Source of the DNA: Acidobacteriota bacterium
GTDB taxonomy: Bacteria > Acidobacteriota > Terriglobia > Terriglobales > Acidobacteriaceae
Assembly: GCA_003225005.1 (NCBI GenBank)
Contig: QIAN01000162.1
Coordinates: 1-64,000, forward strand
DNA: 64,000 bases
Direction: 5' to 3'
The notes under the pieces: model-generated
What the model was told of the DNA's origin: nothing
The model's database searches: none
The model's input: only the letters and a program-made list of their open reading frames with translations
Position numbers and translations under genes: made by a program
Shown: in pieces, positions 44,641 to 52,773 of the stretch
Layout of the letters: every line of letters starts with the position of its first letter
Numbering within the stretch: position 1 is the stretch's first letter

Positions 44641-45432
44641 TTAACTCTTTCTCAAGTGAATCGAGCCATCGCCGGTGTGGATTGTCAACGGATTTCCGCC
44701 TCCGTTTAGCTTGCCGTGAACTTCGTTCTCCCGAATTTTGCCTTGGGTTGAAACCGGCAAATCCAGATCGATATGGCCGTCGCCGGTGTGCAGATCTACA
44801 TCGGCTGCAAGGTTTTCCGGGACCTCCAAAGTGACACTGCCGTCCCCACTCTCGAGTCTCCATCCGGTGGCCAGCGAAGAACCAGCGGTCGCCCGAACTT
44901 CAACCCGGCCATCGCCAGTATGCAATTCAAGCGCCTCAAACCGGCCATGGGCCCGAATATGTCCATCGCCGGCAGTGGCACGCAGCTTACCTTCAACCCC
45001 ATCGATCTCCTGCGAGCCATCTCCGCTGCGCAGATCCATGTCGCCCTTGAAGCTGTTCACGTCGATCTTGCCATCGCCGGTATGCAAATTGATGCGGCCT
45101 TCGCGCGGCATATGGATATCGATGTCCACATGATGGCTGCCAATTTCGAAGTTGAAATTGTGATGAGGGAACCGAACCTCGAGTTCGACTTTATCGCCCT
45201 CCTGATGATCTTCAATCCGGATACCGTTTTCCCCGATCTTGTAGCGGAAGGTCGTGACCTTGGCCTCAATCGTGTCTTGTTCCCACGTGGAAATGCGAAT
45301 GTCGGCATCCGAGGTCTCCACCCGTAGTTCCGGCTTGCCCGTAAGTTTGAACGTTTTCGACCATTCGTCGGCGCGGACTTGCAATGTGGCCGAAAAAGTG
45401 AGACCGAGAATTACCCCTGCCCAACCCTTCAT
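44641..45432 (-). CDS. Secreted GDG-repeat (DUF4097-like) protein
   Basis: 263 residues with signal peptide (residues 1-21) and AGGAGG ribosome site before ATG 45432. From about residue 110 it has at least seven short repeats of form T/S-G-D-G-x-I/V: HTGDGKIDV, RSGDGSQEI, TAGDGHIRA, HTGDGRVEV, ESGDGSVTL, HTGDGHIDL, HTGDGSIHL, spaced 17-26 residues, as expected for a right-handed beta-solenoid. Resembles DUF4097/adhesin-type putative surface proteins. Lies 50 bases before the M13 peptidase gene on the same strand, so probably co-expressed. Confidence 0.82.
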   Translation of the reverse strand: MKGWAGVILGLTFSATLQVRADEWSKTFKLTGKPELRVETSDADIRISTWEQDTIEAKVTTFRYKIGENGIRIEDHQEGDKVELEVRFPHHNFNFEIGSHHVDIDIHMPREGRINLHTGDGKIDVNSFKGDMDLRSGDGSQEIDGVEGKLRATAGDGHIRAHGRFEALELHTGDGRVEVRATAGSSLATGWRLESGDGSVTLEVPENLAADVDLHTGDGHIDLDLPVSTQGKIRENEVHGKLNGGGNPLTIHTGDGSIHLRKS

Positions 45433-45535
45433 AGAATCCTCCTGTCGCGAACCCACACCTCCGCCCTCGCTTTTAGACGTGAATACGCGGCTGACGTGAG
45501 ATGAGTTCCCTCATATTTTCAACACAGGCCCCAAA

Positions 45536-46441
45536 TCAAAGAGCCCCAGCTTTCGTATATGCCAGGCGAATCAGCGTTCTCTCGGCGAAAGCCACGTAGA
45601 GCAGAGCTGCCGTGGCGGCAAAAGCCGCGCCCATCCCTATCTTCTGCATAAGCAGAAACGGCGCCACCGCCCACAACAGATCGAGCGCCAAAATCAGCGG
45701 AAACATGTGCAGGAACTTCTCGCCCAGGCGCCGGTAATCGAAGCCCGCCGCTGAAATCAAGAAACAGCGCAGCGGGATGCCGGCGCCCGCGGTCACCATC
45801 GTCGCAGCTACTGTCACCGTCGCACTCCAGCCCGGCAGGAACCAGTCCGCGATCCCCTGCACGGCGTGCAAACGGAACAGCGCGGAGATGTAGAAGGCCA
45901 GATACATGATTTGCACCACTGCAAACAATCCCCGTGTCAATCCGCGGGGTGGAATGGGAACTTCCAACTCTGGGTGGAGAGCCGCCCCTTCGGATGAGAC
46001 GGCGGGCCCAGACAGGCGTTCCTCCGTGGCACGCAAATCCTCGAGCGAGTTCGGAATCGCCGCCCGGGCCTGAGTCGAATCACTCCCACCCCAGGTCGCT
46101 TTCCGGATTGGCGCAATGAACCGATATCCGCGACGAGCAAGGGTTTCCACATACTGTGGACTGGAAGCCGAATCACCCAGGACTTCACGCAACTTGTTCA
46201 CAGCGGTATTCAGACTGTGGTCGAAGTCGACAAACGTGTCTTCCTTCCACAGTTTCTGCCGCAGTTCCTCACGCGCAACGACCATTCCCGCGCGCTCCAG
46301 AAGTATGGCGAGTACCTGGAACGGCTGCTGCTGCAAGTGAAGCTTGATCCCGTTCCTGCGCAGTTCGCCCGCCTCCAGGTCGAGCTCAAAGACTCCGAAG
46401 CGTGCAATTCTTCCCGTATTGTCAGGCTGCGGAGCGGACAT
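45536..46441 (-). CDS. Membrane-bound PhoB-type winged-helix regulator
   Basis: 301 residues. N-terminal OmpR/PhoB-type winged helix (residues 13-110: RFGVFELDLEAGELRRNG, LLERAGMVVAREELRQKLW, NTAVNKLREVLGD, YVETLARRGYRFIAPI). A linker follows, then four to five hydrophobic segments (about 175-300: GLFAVVQIMYLAFYISALF, TVTVAATMVTAGAGIPL, LILALDLLWAVAPFLLM, AAFAATAALLYVAFAE). This CadC-like layout without a response-regulator receiver is frequent in Acidobacteria. Signal and targets unknown. Confidence 0.88.
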   Translation of the reverse strand: MSAPQPDNTGRIARFGVFELDLEAGELRRNGIKLHLQQQPFQVLAILLERAGMVVAREELRQKLWKEDTFVDFDHSLNTAVNKLREVLGDSASSPQYVETLARRGYRFIAPIRKATWGGSDSTQARAAIPNSLEDLRATEERLSGPAVSSEGAALHPELEVPIPPRGLTRGLFAVVQIMYLAFYISALFRLHAVQGIADWFLPGWSATVTVAATMVTAGAGIPLRCFLISAAGFDYRRLGEKFLHMFPLILALDLLWAVAPFLLMQKIGMGAAFAATAALLYVAFAERTLIRLAYTKAGAL

Positions 46442-46532
46442 GGCAAGGGCCGTAGTGTAGCACCGGCAGCAGCGCCGCCCGTCGCATGACAGCCCCAGGG
46501 CGCCAAACCCCGAAATATGGCACGCCGCAATG

Positions 46533-46558
46533 TTGGTTAATCGAGTTGGTTAATCGAG
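46533..46558. repeat. 13-bp perfect tandem duplication
   Basis: TTGGTTAATCGAG occurs twice back to back (46533-46545 and 46546-46558), about 30 bases before the small membrane protein gene at 46587. It could affect the promoter of that gene and miaA or be a replication slip. Confidence 0.7.
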
Positions 46559-46586
46559 TTCAGGTGTCCGGCGCTACAATATCGGC

Positions 46587-46745
46587 ATGCCCACCGTCGG
46601 GCGTCCAAGCCATTCTTCGTCCCGTAAGCATCAGCGGCACTCTATCTATGCCACTGAGACGACGGGCCTGCTGCTGATCGCCTTCCTTATACTCGCTATC
46701 ACACTCGCCCGCTATTGGCACACCCTTCACTGGAGCCTGCGCTGA
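46587..46745 (+). CDS. 52-residue single-pass membrane protein overlapping miaA
   Basis: Small gene of 53 codons, ATG 46587 to TGA 46745. It reads MPTVGRPSHSSSRKHQRHSI, then a clear membrane helix (GLLLIAFLILAITLA) and a short tail ending HWSLR. The basic, Ser-rich N-terminus and single helix suggest an inner-membrane protein with the N-terminus in the cytoplasm. Its end runs against miaA, so the two are likely coupled. I recall small membrane proteins in the same place in other Acidobacteria, but have no name. Function unknown. Confidence 0.65.
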   Translation: MPTVGRPSHSSSRKHQRHSIYATETTGLLLIAFLILAITLARYWHTLHWSLR

Positions 46746-46756
46746 ACCGCTCCGGC

Positions 46757-47725
46757 GTGCCGACTCAGGTTCCTGAGAGACGACTGGACCCCTTGTTGGT
46801 GGTTGTTGCGGGCCCCACTGCCAGCGGAAAGACCTCCTTGTCGCTGGCAATGGCCGAGCGCTTCGACGGCGAGATCGTTAACTGCGATTCGGTCGCGATG
46901 TATCGCGAATTTGAAGTCGGAACGGCCAAGCCTGCCGCTGCGGAACGCCTCCGCGCGCCGCATCACCTTCTCGATTTTGTTGCCCCTACCGAGTACATCA
47001 CCGCCGGTCAGTATGCGCGGCAAGCGCGGCCGGTAATCAAGGAAATCGACTCTCGCGGGCATTTGCCAATCGTGGTGGGAGGTACCGGGCTCTACTTGCG
47101 CGCGCTACTTGAAGGACTCTTTCCCGGTCCTCAGCGCTCTGAGAAACTGCGACAGCGTCTGCGGGAACGTCACGCCAGCCGAGGTTCCAACTACTTGCAC
47201 CGCCTCTTGCACCATCTAGATCGTGCGGCTGCGGAAAAGATACATGCCAATGACACGCCCAAGCTGATCCGTGCCATTGAAATCTGCCTGGCCTCGCGCC
47301 GGAAGATGACGGAGCTGTGGCAGCAGCAGGGTCGCGACCCCTTGCTCGGCTTTCGCATTCTGCGTATAGGCCTCGATCCCGATCGGAATGCGCTTTATGA
47401 GCGCATCAATCAACGTGCGCAAAACATGTTCGAACATGGGCTGATCCAGGAGTCCGAGACCTTGCTGCAAAAATATGGCGACGCCGCTCGCCCGCTGACT
47501 TCTCTCGGCTACAGACAGGCGGTTGAATTCTTGCACGGAGACCTCTCTCGCGAGCAAGCGCTCGAGGCCGCTCAGCAGGCCCACCGCAATTACGCAAAAC
47601 GACAAATGACCTGGTTTCGTCGCGAACCCGAAGTGACATGGCTCAATGGTTTTGGCAGCGATCCCCAGATCCAGCGCGTAGCGACCGATCTGGTGAAGGC
47701 ATCTCTCAGACCGGATCAGCCATGA
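46757..47725 (+). CDS. miaA: tRNA dimethylallyltransferase
   Basis: About 322 residues from GTG 46757; a TTG at 46715 in the same frame would overlap the small membrane protein gene. Adds dimethylallyl to A37 of tRNAs reading UNN codons. P-loop VVAGPTASGKTSL, then NCDSVAMYREFEVGTAKP with the DSxxxY signature, HHLLDFVAPTEYITAG, VVGGTGLYLRALLEGL (DMAPP site), and the C-terminal swinging-arm region RNYAKRQMTWFRRE. Its 3' end overlaps lpxI on the opposite strand by 20 bases. Confidence 0.94.
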   Translation: MPTQVPERRLDPLLVVVAGPTASGKTSLSLAMAERFDGEIVNCDSVAMYREFEVGTAKPAAAERLRAPHHLLDFVAPTEYITAGQYARQARPVIKEIDSRGHLPIVVGGTGLYLRALLEGLFPGPQRSEKLRQRLRERHASRGSNYLHRLLHHLDRAAAEKIHANDTPKLIRAIEICLASRRKMTELWQQQGRDPLLGFRILRIGLDPDRNALYERINQRAQNMFEHGLIQESETLLQKYGDAARPLTSLGYRQAVEFLHGDLSREQALEAAQQAHRNYAKRQMTWFRREPEVTWLNGFGSDPQIQRVATDLVKASLRPDQP

Positions 47726-48548
47726 TGGCGATCCCAGCCGCGTTCGCTGCTTGGAGAACCTCCTCGCCCTCCAGCAGCAAACATTTTCCGGCATCCAGAG
47801 CGAGACAAACTGCTCCCGCAGCCTGCATCACGTCGATGGTCTTCACGCCGATGACGGGAACATCGAAGCGCATGTCCTGATTATTCTTGGACCTCTTCAC
47901 CACGGTGAGGGCGCGGCTCAGTGTGGAGGCATCCCCTTCCAGCGTGCGCATGATATGACCGGCGCGCTCAATCGTGGCGTCGGTTCCCTCCATGGCTTCC
48001 ACCGCCACGCAAGCCGTCTCGGCAATCACCACCGTCTGCCCGATGTCGTGTTCGACGAGTTGGCGGGCGACCAAGCGTCCGTATTCGATATTTTTGCGCT
48101 CTGGCTCGCTAGGCGCACGGCGAGTGATTAAGCCAGGCTTAACCAACAAGGGTTCAAGCAGCCTGGTGGAATTCTCCAGCGTGATACCCTCATCGGCCAG
48201 CACCTTGGCGACTGCGCCCAGCAGGGAATCGGTGTTGCGCGTGGTAAGCGAAAGCAGCAGCTTGGCCAAACGCCAGTCGGGACGAATACGGGAGAAAATC
48301 TGCCTGTGTTTGACTTGGCCGGCCATCACGGCGCGCTGCACGCCTTCTCGTTTGAAGGTTTCAATCAGCTTCGAGAGCTCGCCCAAAGATAGCCAGTGAA
48401 CCGAAGCCGCGGCGCGAAACTCGATCTCAGGATCGGTCTCTTCTTTGATTGCGGCCACCACCACCTCGTAGCCCTGGGCGCGAGCAGCATCGAAAACCAG
48501 GAAGGGAAACTTGCCATTGCCGGCGATGATGCCGATTCGTTCTGGCAC
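47706..48548 (-). CDS. lpxI: UDP-2,3-diacylglucosamine pyrophosphatase LpxI
   Basis: 280 residues (DUF1009/LpxI). Hydrolyses UDP-2,3-diacylglucosamine to lipid X in lipid A synthesis; replaces LpxH in many phyla. Starts PERIGIIAGNGKFPFLVFDAA; later TETACVAVEAMEGTDATIERA (catalytic Asp region near 220), KNQDMRFDVPVIGVKTIDVM and ALDAGKCLLLEGEE. Intact. Same strand as lpxA and fabZ, with 221 bases between it and lpxA. Confidence 0.93.
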   Translation of the reverse strand: MPERIGIIAGNGKFPFLVFDAARAQGYEVVVAAIKEETDPEIEFRAAASVHWLSLGELSKLIETFKREGVQRAVMAGQVKHRQIFSRIRPDWRLAKLLLSLTTRNTDSLLGAVAKVLADEGITLENSTRLLEPLLVKPGLITRRAPSEPERKNIEYGRLVARQLVEHDIGQTVVIAETACVAVEAMEGTDATIERAGHIMRTLEGDASTLSRALTVVKRSKNNQDMRFDVPVIGVKTIDVMQAAGAVCLALDAGKCLLLEGEEVLQAANAAGIAIMADPV

Positions 48549-48769
48549 GGTTAGTATGCGCTCCCGCAGCGGGAATGGGCCCGGATCAAATTCATAACAT
48601 CCTTGATTATGTCATTCAACCGAGGACGATTTTCTCCTCAACTGGTCGGCGTCATGATGCGCTCAGGAACCGGCGCCAACTCTGGATTCGCGACTGCTCG
48701 AAGATTCAAGCCTGCCCGCGCACTGTATCGCCAGAAGCTTTGTCCGGGACTTTGGCCAATCTGCTAGCG

Positions 48770-49546
48770 CTACTTGATCACTCCACGTTCCGACGCTTCA
48801 ATGAACCGGATCAACATGTCCACGTCCTCACCGCGATCAGGCTCCGACTTCAGCTTTTCCAGGGCTTGTGTGGTGTTGCGCTTGGAGGTAAGAAGAATCT
48901 TATACGCTTGCTGAATCTTTCGAATTCGCTCCTTTGAGAACCCGCGCCGTTCCATGCCCACCTTGTTCAGGCCGTAGGCATGCGTCTCGCGCGGCGCGGA
49001 CGTCATGGAAAACGGGAGAACATCCTGGGTAATCATGGCGCCGCCGCCGATATACGAGTGCGCTCCGACGCGCACGAACTGATGCACGGCGCTCAAAGCG
49101 CCCACTACAGCCCGCTCTTCGATCGTCACGTGACCGCCCAGAGTGGCCCCATTGACCAACATGGCATGATCGGCCACCGAGCTGTCGTGGCCAATGTGGG
49201 CGTAAGCCATGAGCAAAATATGACTGCCTACGCGCGTGATGCCGCCACCTTTGACCGTGCCGCGATTGATGGTCACGAACTCACGAATTTCGTTGTGCTC
49301 GCCTATCTCCAGGCGGGTGGGCTCCCCCTTGTAAGAAACATCCTGCGGCGCCATACCGATGGCGCAAAAAGGGAGAAACTTATTGTGGGCGCCGATTTTC
49401 GCTGGCCCCTCGACGGCGACATGCGAAACCAGCCTACAACCTTCGCCCAGCTCAACGTCAGCGCCGATCACGCAATAGGGACCGACCTTGCATGATGCCG
49501 GGACCTTGGCGCGCGGATCGATGATGGCAGTAGGATGAACGCTCAT
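48770..49546 (-). CDS. lpxA: UDP-N-acetylglucosamine acyltransferase LpxA
   Basis: 258 residues, first step of lipid A synthesis. Left-handed beta-helix of hexapeptide repeats over residues 2-185 (HPTAIIDPRAKVPASCKVGP, YCVIGADVELGEGCRL), catalytic His in LMAYAHIGHDSSVADHAML near 125, then the C-terminal helical domain (LNKVGMERRGFSKERIRKIQ). Directly downstream of fabZ (18-base gap), the usual fabZ-lpxA order. lpxD, lpxB and lpxC are not in the window. Confidence 0.95.
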   Translation of the reverse strand: MSVHPTAIIDPRAKVPASCKVGPYCVIGADVELGEGCRLVSHVAVEGPAKIGAHNKFLPFCAIGMAPQDVSYKGEPTRLEIGEHNEIREFVTINRGTVKGGGITRVGSHILLMAYAHIGHDSSVADHAMLVNGATLGGHVTIEERAVVGALSAVHQFVRVGAHSYIGGGAMITQDVLPFSMTSAPRETHAYGLNKVGMERRGFSKERIRKIQQAYKILLTSKRNTTQALEKLKSEPDRGEDVDMLIRFIEASERGVIK

Positions 49547-49564
49547 GAACTCAAGTGGCGTCTG

Positions 49565-50101
49565 CTATCCCTCGTCTTCCGCATCGCCGGCGGCGGAGCC
49601 TTGTCCACGAGTGCTGTCGATGAGTTGGCAAGACAACGTCGCTTCGGCAACGCGCCTTTCGCCCACATAAGCGACCCCTTGCAGGCGCGCGGCAATCATG
49701 CTCGGGACCTCGCGCCATCCCGTCAGCTCCACTTCCAGCCGCAACTGATCGCCCGGACCCACGGGACGGCGGAAGCGGGCACGATCGATGCCGGTGAAAA
49801 CGATCAGCTTGCCGGTGCGGTCTTCCACTTCTGTAAGCAGCAGCGCCCCGCCGGCCTGTGCCATTGCCTCCACGATCAATACACCGGGCATGATGGGCAG
49901 GCCGGGAAAATGTCCGCAAAAGAAAGGCTCGTTGATGGTCACATTCTTAATGGCGACAATGCGTTTTTTTCGTTTCAGTTCAAGCACGCGGTCAATCAAC
50001 AGCAACGGGTAACGATGCGGCAGAATCTTTAAAATATCGTGAATATCGAGCACCGCCTTGGTCGCAGCAGGCTGCGATTGCGTTGCAGGGTGAGTGGTCA
50101 T
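49565..50101 (-). CDS. fabZ: 3-hydroxyacyl-ACP dehydratase FabZ
   Basis: 178 residues. Hot-dog fold enzyme that dehydrates 3-hydroxyacyl-ACP; competes with LpxA for its substrate. Catalytic His in [21 protein letters not shown] (about 75-90, with the Glu), [18 protein letters not shown] near residue 30. A ~25-residue C-terminal tail ([12 protein letters not shown]) is acidic and non-conserved. A TATAAT-like hexamer lies at 50126-50131 on the minus strand, 25 bases ahead of the start. Confidence 0.94.
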   Translation of the reverse strand: MTTHPATQSQPAATKAVLDIHDILKILPHRYPLLLIDRVLELKRKKRIVAIKNVTINEPFFCGHFPGLPIMPGVLIVEAMAQAGGALLLTEVEDRTGKLIVFTGIDRARFRRPVGPGDQLRLEVELTGWREVPSMIAARLQGVAYVGERRVAEATLSCQLIDSTRGQGSAAGDAEDEG

Positions 50102-50244
50102 GGAATCATCTCAATGGGCCTGAAGATTATACTGTACCGCGCACGGCAACGGAGGGCAGCGTCGAGCTCGAACCGTTGCCATCCTCACTCTCAGCGATCG
50201 AAGCCGAGCAAGACGACGGTGAGAAAGATGACTAAAAAAATGCG

Positions 50245-51435
50245 ATGACTGCCGCGAAGAAAGCGAGGCCAGATCGGGCACCGGCTATCGGGCGAACCGC
50301 CTGGCGGGAACGTCTGCGCCATTTCGAGAAACGCCAGGACGAGATGGCCGCGACCATCCGGCAATTGGTCGAGATCGAATCCCCGAGCAACAACAAACAA
50401 GCAGCCGACCGTTTAGGTCAACTTCTTTGCGCAAAGTTTGAAGCCCTCAGCGGTCGAACACATTTCCACCGCAACAGCCAGTTCGGTGACCATTTGCGGG
50501 TTGACTTCCCGGCTGCCGCGGGCAAGCCCGTCCTTCTGTTGGGACACTATGACACCGTTTATCCGCTGGGGACGTTGGCCAGCACGCCCTGCCGGATTGA
50601 GAATGGCCGACTGTATGGCCCCGGCGCGTTCGACATGAAGTCGGGCATTGCGCTGATGCTGCATGCCATTGAGGCGTTCCAGGCTGGGCACGGGGGATTG
50701 CCACGCCCGGTCAAGGTCCTGCTGGTCTCCGATGAAGAGGTGGGCAGTGAATCGTCCCGCCCGATCACCGAAGCGTTGGCTCGAGAATGCGCGGCGGTGC
50801 TGGTGTTAGAACCGGCCGCTGGACTCCGCGGAGCCGTAAAAACCTCTCGTAAGGGCGTTGGTGAATACACCCTGAAAGTTCAAGGAGTGTCGGCCCATGC
50901 TGGCCTCGACCCGACAAAAGGGCACAGTGCGATTCTTGAGCTGGCGCAGCAAGTACTCATCCTCAACCAGTTGATTGATTTACGTCGCGGCCTGTCAATG
51001 AATGTTGGCCTCATCCAGGGCGGAACCCGCAGCAACGTGATCGCTGCGGGAGCTTCCGCAATGATCGACGTGCGGATTCAAAGTGCCAAGCAGGCCGCGA
51101 GAGTCGACCGAAAACTACGCTCGCTCAAACCCTTCGACCAGCATTGCAGCCTCGAGATTTCAGGCGGTATCAACCGAATGCCCATGGAGCGGACCGCAGG
51201 TGTTGCTGCACTCTACAAGAAGGCGAAGAGCATCGCCTCACAGATCGGCTGGAGATTGCAGGAGGCCGCCGTCGGTGGAGGGTCTGACGGCAACTTCACC
51301 GCCGCCCTGGGCATTCCCACTCTCGATGGCATGGGCGGAGTGGGGGACGGCGCCCACGCAATGCACGAGCATATCGTGATCTCGGAACTGCCACGCCGGG
51401 CGTCATTGTTGGCCGGAATGATTGAGATCTCCTGA
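50245..51435 (+). CDS. M20 family metallopeptidase (carboxypeptidase G2 type)
   Basis: 396 residues. Two-zinc exopeptidase fold: LLLGHYDTVYPLG with metal His-x-Asp near 93, GPGAFDMKSGIALML with bridging Asp, VLLVSDEEVGSESSRP with catalytic Glu pair near 155, dimerisation domain around VQGVSAHAGLDPTKGHSAI, and metal His in GDGAHAMHEHIVIS near the end. No signal peptide (charged N-terminus), so cytoplasmic. Substrate unclear: glutamate carboxypeptidase-like or peptide-specific. Confidence 0.92.
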   Translation: MTAAKKARPDRAPAIGRTAWRERLRHFEKRQDEMAATIRQLVEIESPSNNKQAADRLGQLLCAKFEALSGRTHFHRNSQFGDHLRVDFPAAAGKPVLLLGHYDTVYPLGTLASTPCRIENGRLYGPGAFDMKSGIALMLHAIEAFQAGHGGLPRPVKVLLVSDEEVGSESSRPITEALARECAAVLVLEPAAGLRGAVKTSRKGVGEYTLKVQGVSAHAGLDPTKGHSAILELAQQVLILNQLIDLRRGLSMNVGLIQGGTRSNVIAAGASAMIDVRIQSAKQAARVDRKLRSLKPFDQHCSLEISGGINRMPMERTAGVAALYKKAKSIASQIGWRLQEAAVGGGSDGNFTAALGIPTLDGMGGVGDGAHAMHEHIVISELPRRASLLAGMIEIS

Positions 51436-51684
51436 ATGTCAGGGAGATCGATGCTCAAGTTCATGGTGGTCAATAGGCTGCCGGGCCTGCGATGGCATGC
51501 ACAGAACCATGTTCGAGCCGATCGGAAGCGGAATTCTCCAGATGGAACCCCGTCATCGAACTTTACTTCGGCGATTGGGCAGCGATGGAAGTTGCTTGGG
51601 CAAGTCGGGAGGGCACTGCCTCGGATTCCGACTTGCCGGCCCGTGCCGAGCTCACGCGCGCCACTTGCTCTGTGGTCGGCGAGA

Positions 51685-52365
51685 TTATGGTTTTGGAATA
51701 ATCACCAGGAAGTAATCCATCTTGTCGCCCTTCACAAAGTCATACTGCTCCAGCAACTTGTAGCCCGCCTGCGATGCCTCACGAAGTACCACATCGCGGG
51801 ACACCCCATGATTTTCGCCATTTCCGTTGCGGTCAATAATTCCAACTTTGGCCCCCGGACGAAGCGAGGCGCGCAACTTCTGCAAAACAATAACCGGGTT
51901 CTCGACCTCGTGGTAAGTCTTGAGCAGCAGCACAGAATCAATCGCGGCCGCAGGTAGCGTAGGGTCGTCGGCTGTACTCAAGATTGTCTTCACGTTGTGC
52001 AACTTCTCTTTGTGCGCGCGGTCCTCAATGTAGCGAACGGCCTCCGGATTGATATCGACGGCGTAGACCATGCCGGCGTCCCCGACGCGCTTGGCGGCTC
52101 GTACCGTGAACCATCCGGATCCGGCACCGATGTCGGCGACGGTTTTTCCCGGACCAATTGCCAGAATATCCATGACGCGGTTGATCTGAAGACGCTCGTC
52201 CCTGCCCGGCGAATCGAAAATAGAGAGATCCCCGGTGTAAGGCTCGCTGGTTCTACGGTGCTCGGCTGGAGCTTGCGGCGTCGAAGATGGATTCTGCCCG
52301 CCAATGGCTATGGCAGCGTGCAGGCAGAAAAGCAGGGCTTGAACACGAAAGCAACGTTTGAGCAT
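51685..52365 (-). CDS. Exported class I SAM-dependent methyltransferase
   Basis: About 226 residues from ATG 52365, with GGAGG eight bases before. Unusual for a methyltransferase, it begins with a signal-like segment CFRVQALLFCLHAAIAIGGQ, then a Pro/Ser linker. SAM-binding motif I TVADIGAGSGWFTVRAA near 82, motif post-I YAVDINPEAVRYIE, and LLLKTYHEVENPVIVLQKL. Similar exported predicted methyltransferases occur in Acidobacteria and Planctomycetes. How SAM would reach the periplasm is unclear, so the enzyme may work elsewhere or lack activity. Confidence 0.82.
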   Translation of the reverse strand: MLKRCFRVQALLFCLHAAIAIGGQNPSSTPQAPAEHRRTSEPYTGDLSIFDSPGRDERLQINRVMDILAIGPGKTVADIGAGSGWFTVRAAKRVGDAGMVYAVDINPEAVRYIEDRAHKEKLHNVKTILSTADDPTLPAAAIDSVLLLKTYHEVENPVIVLQKLRASLRPGAKVGIIDRNGNGENHGVSRDVVLREASQAGYKLLEQYDFVKGDKMDYFLVIIPKP

Positions 52366-52557
52366 GGCCGTCGCCTCCAAAGCGACTGTCTTCTTCGAAA
52401 GAGAGACGCGACCGCGATTCGCTCGAGTGAGCGCTCTGGTGTACACGGAGGGGTTCGCGATCTTGTCTGTTTTGACTCCCGCAGTAATGTGGCCTAGACT
52501 TTTCCAAGCGAGCGCAGCACCGCGCCTGACTAGGCTGGCTGCGAGGAGTTCGACCGC

Positions 52558-52734
52558 ATGGAAGGCAAACTAGGCATCTGGGAAATCCTCCTGATCGTGG
52601 GGATAGCGCTCCTGCTTTTTGGTCCGAGTAAGTTTGCTACCCTCGGAAAGAGCCTAGGCGAGGGGCTTCGTAATTTCAAGTCCGCCATGAAGCACGATGA
52701 CAAGTCCGACGAAGAAGAAGAGAAGAAATCTTAA
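52558..52734 (+). CDS. tatA: Twin-arginine translocase subunit TatA
   Basis: 58 residues from ATG 52558 to TAA 52734, with GAGGAG nine bases before the ATG. N-terminal membrane helix IWEILLIVGIALLLFGPSKF, the FGPSK hinge, amphipathic helix ATLGKSLGEGLRNFKSAM and a charged tail (SDEEEEKKS). This is the complete TatA/E form, too short for a coarse gene caller. No tatB or tatC is in the window, so the translocase is split across the genome. Confidence 0.92.
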   Translation: MEGKLGIWEILLIVGIALLLFGPSKFATLGKSLGEGLRNFKSAMKHDDKSDEEEEKKS

Positions 52735-52773
52735 CTCCTCGTCCATCAGCCACTCGCCGATTAGATTCACTGC

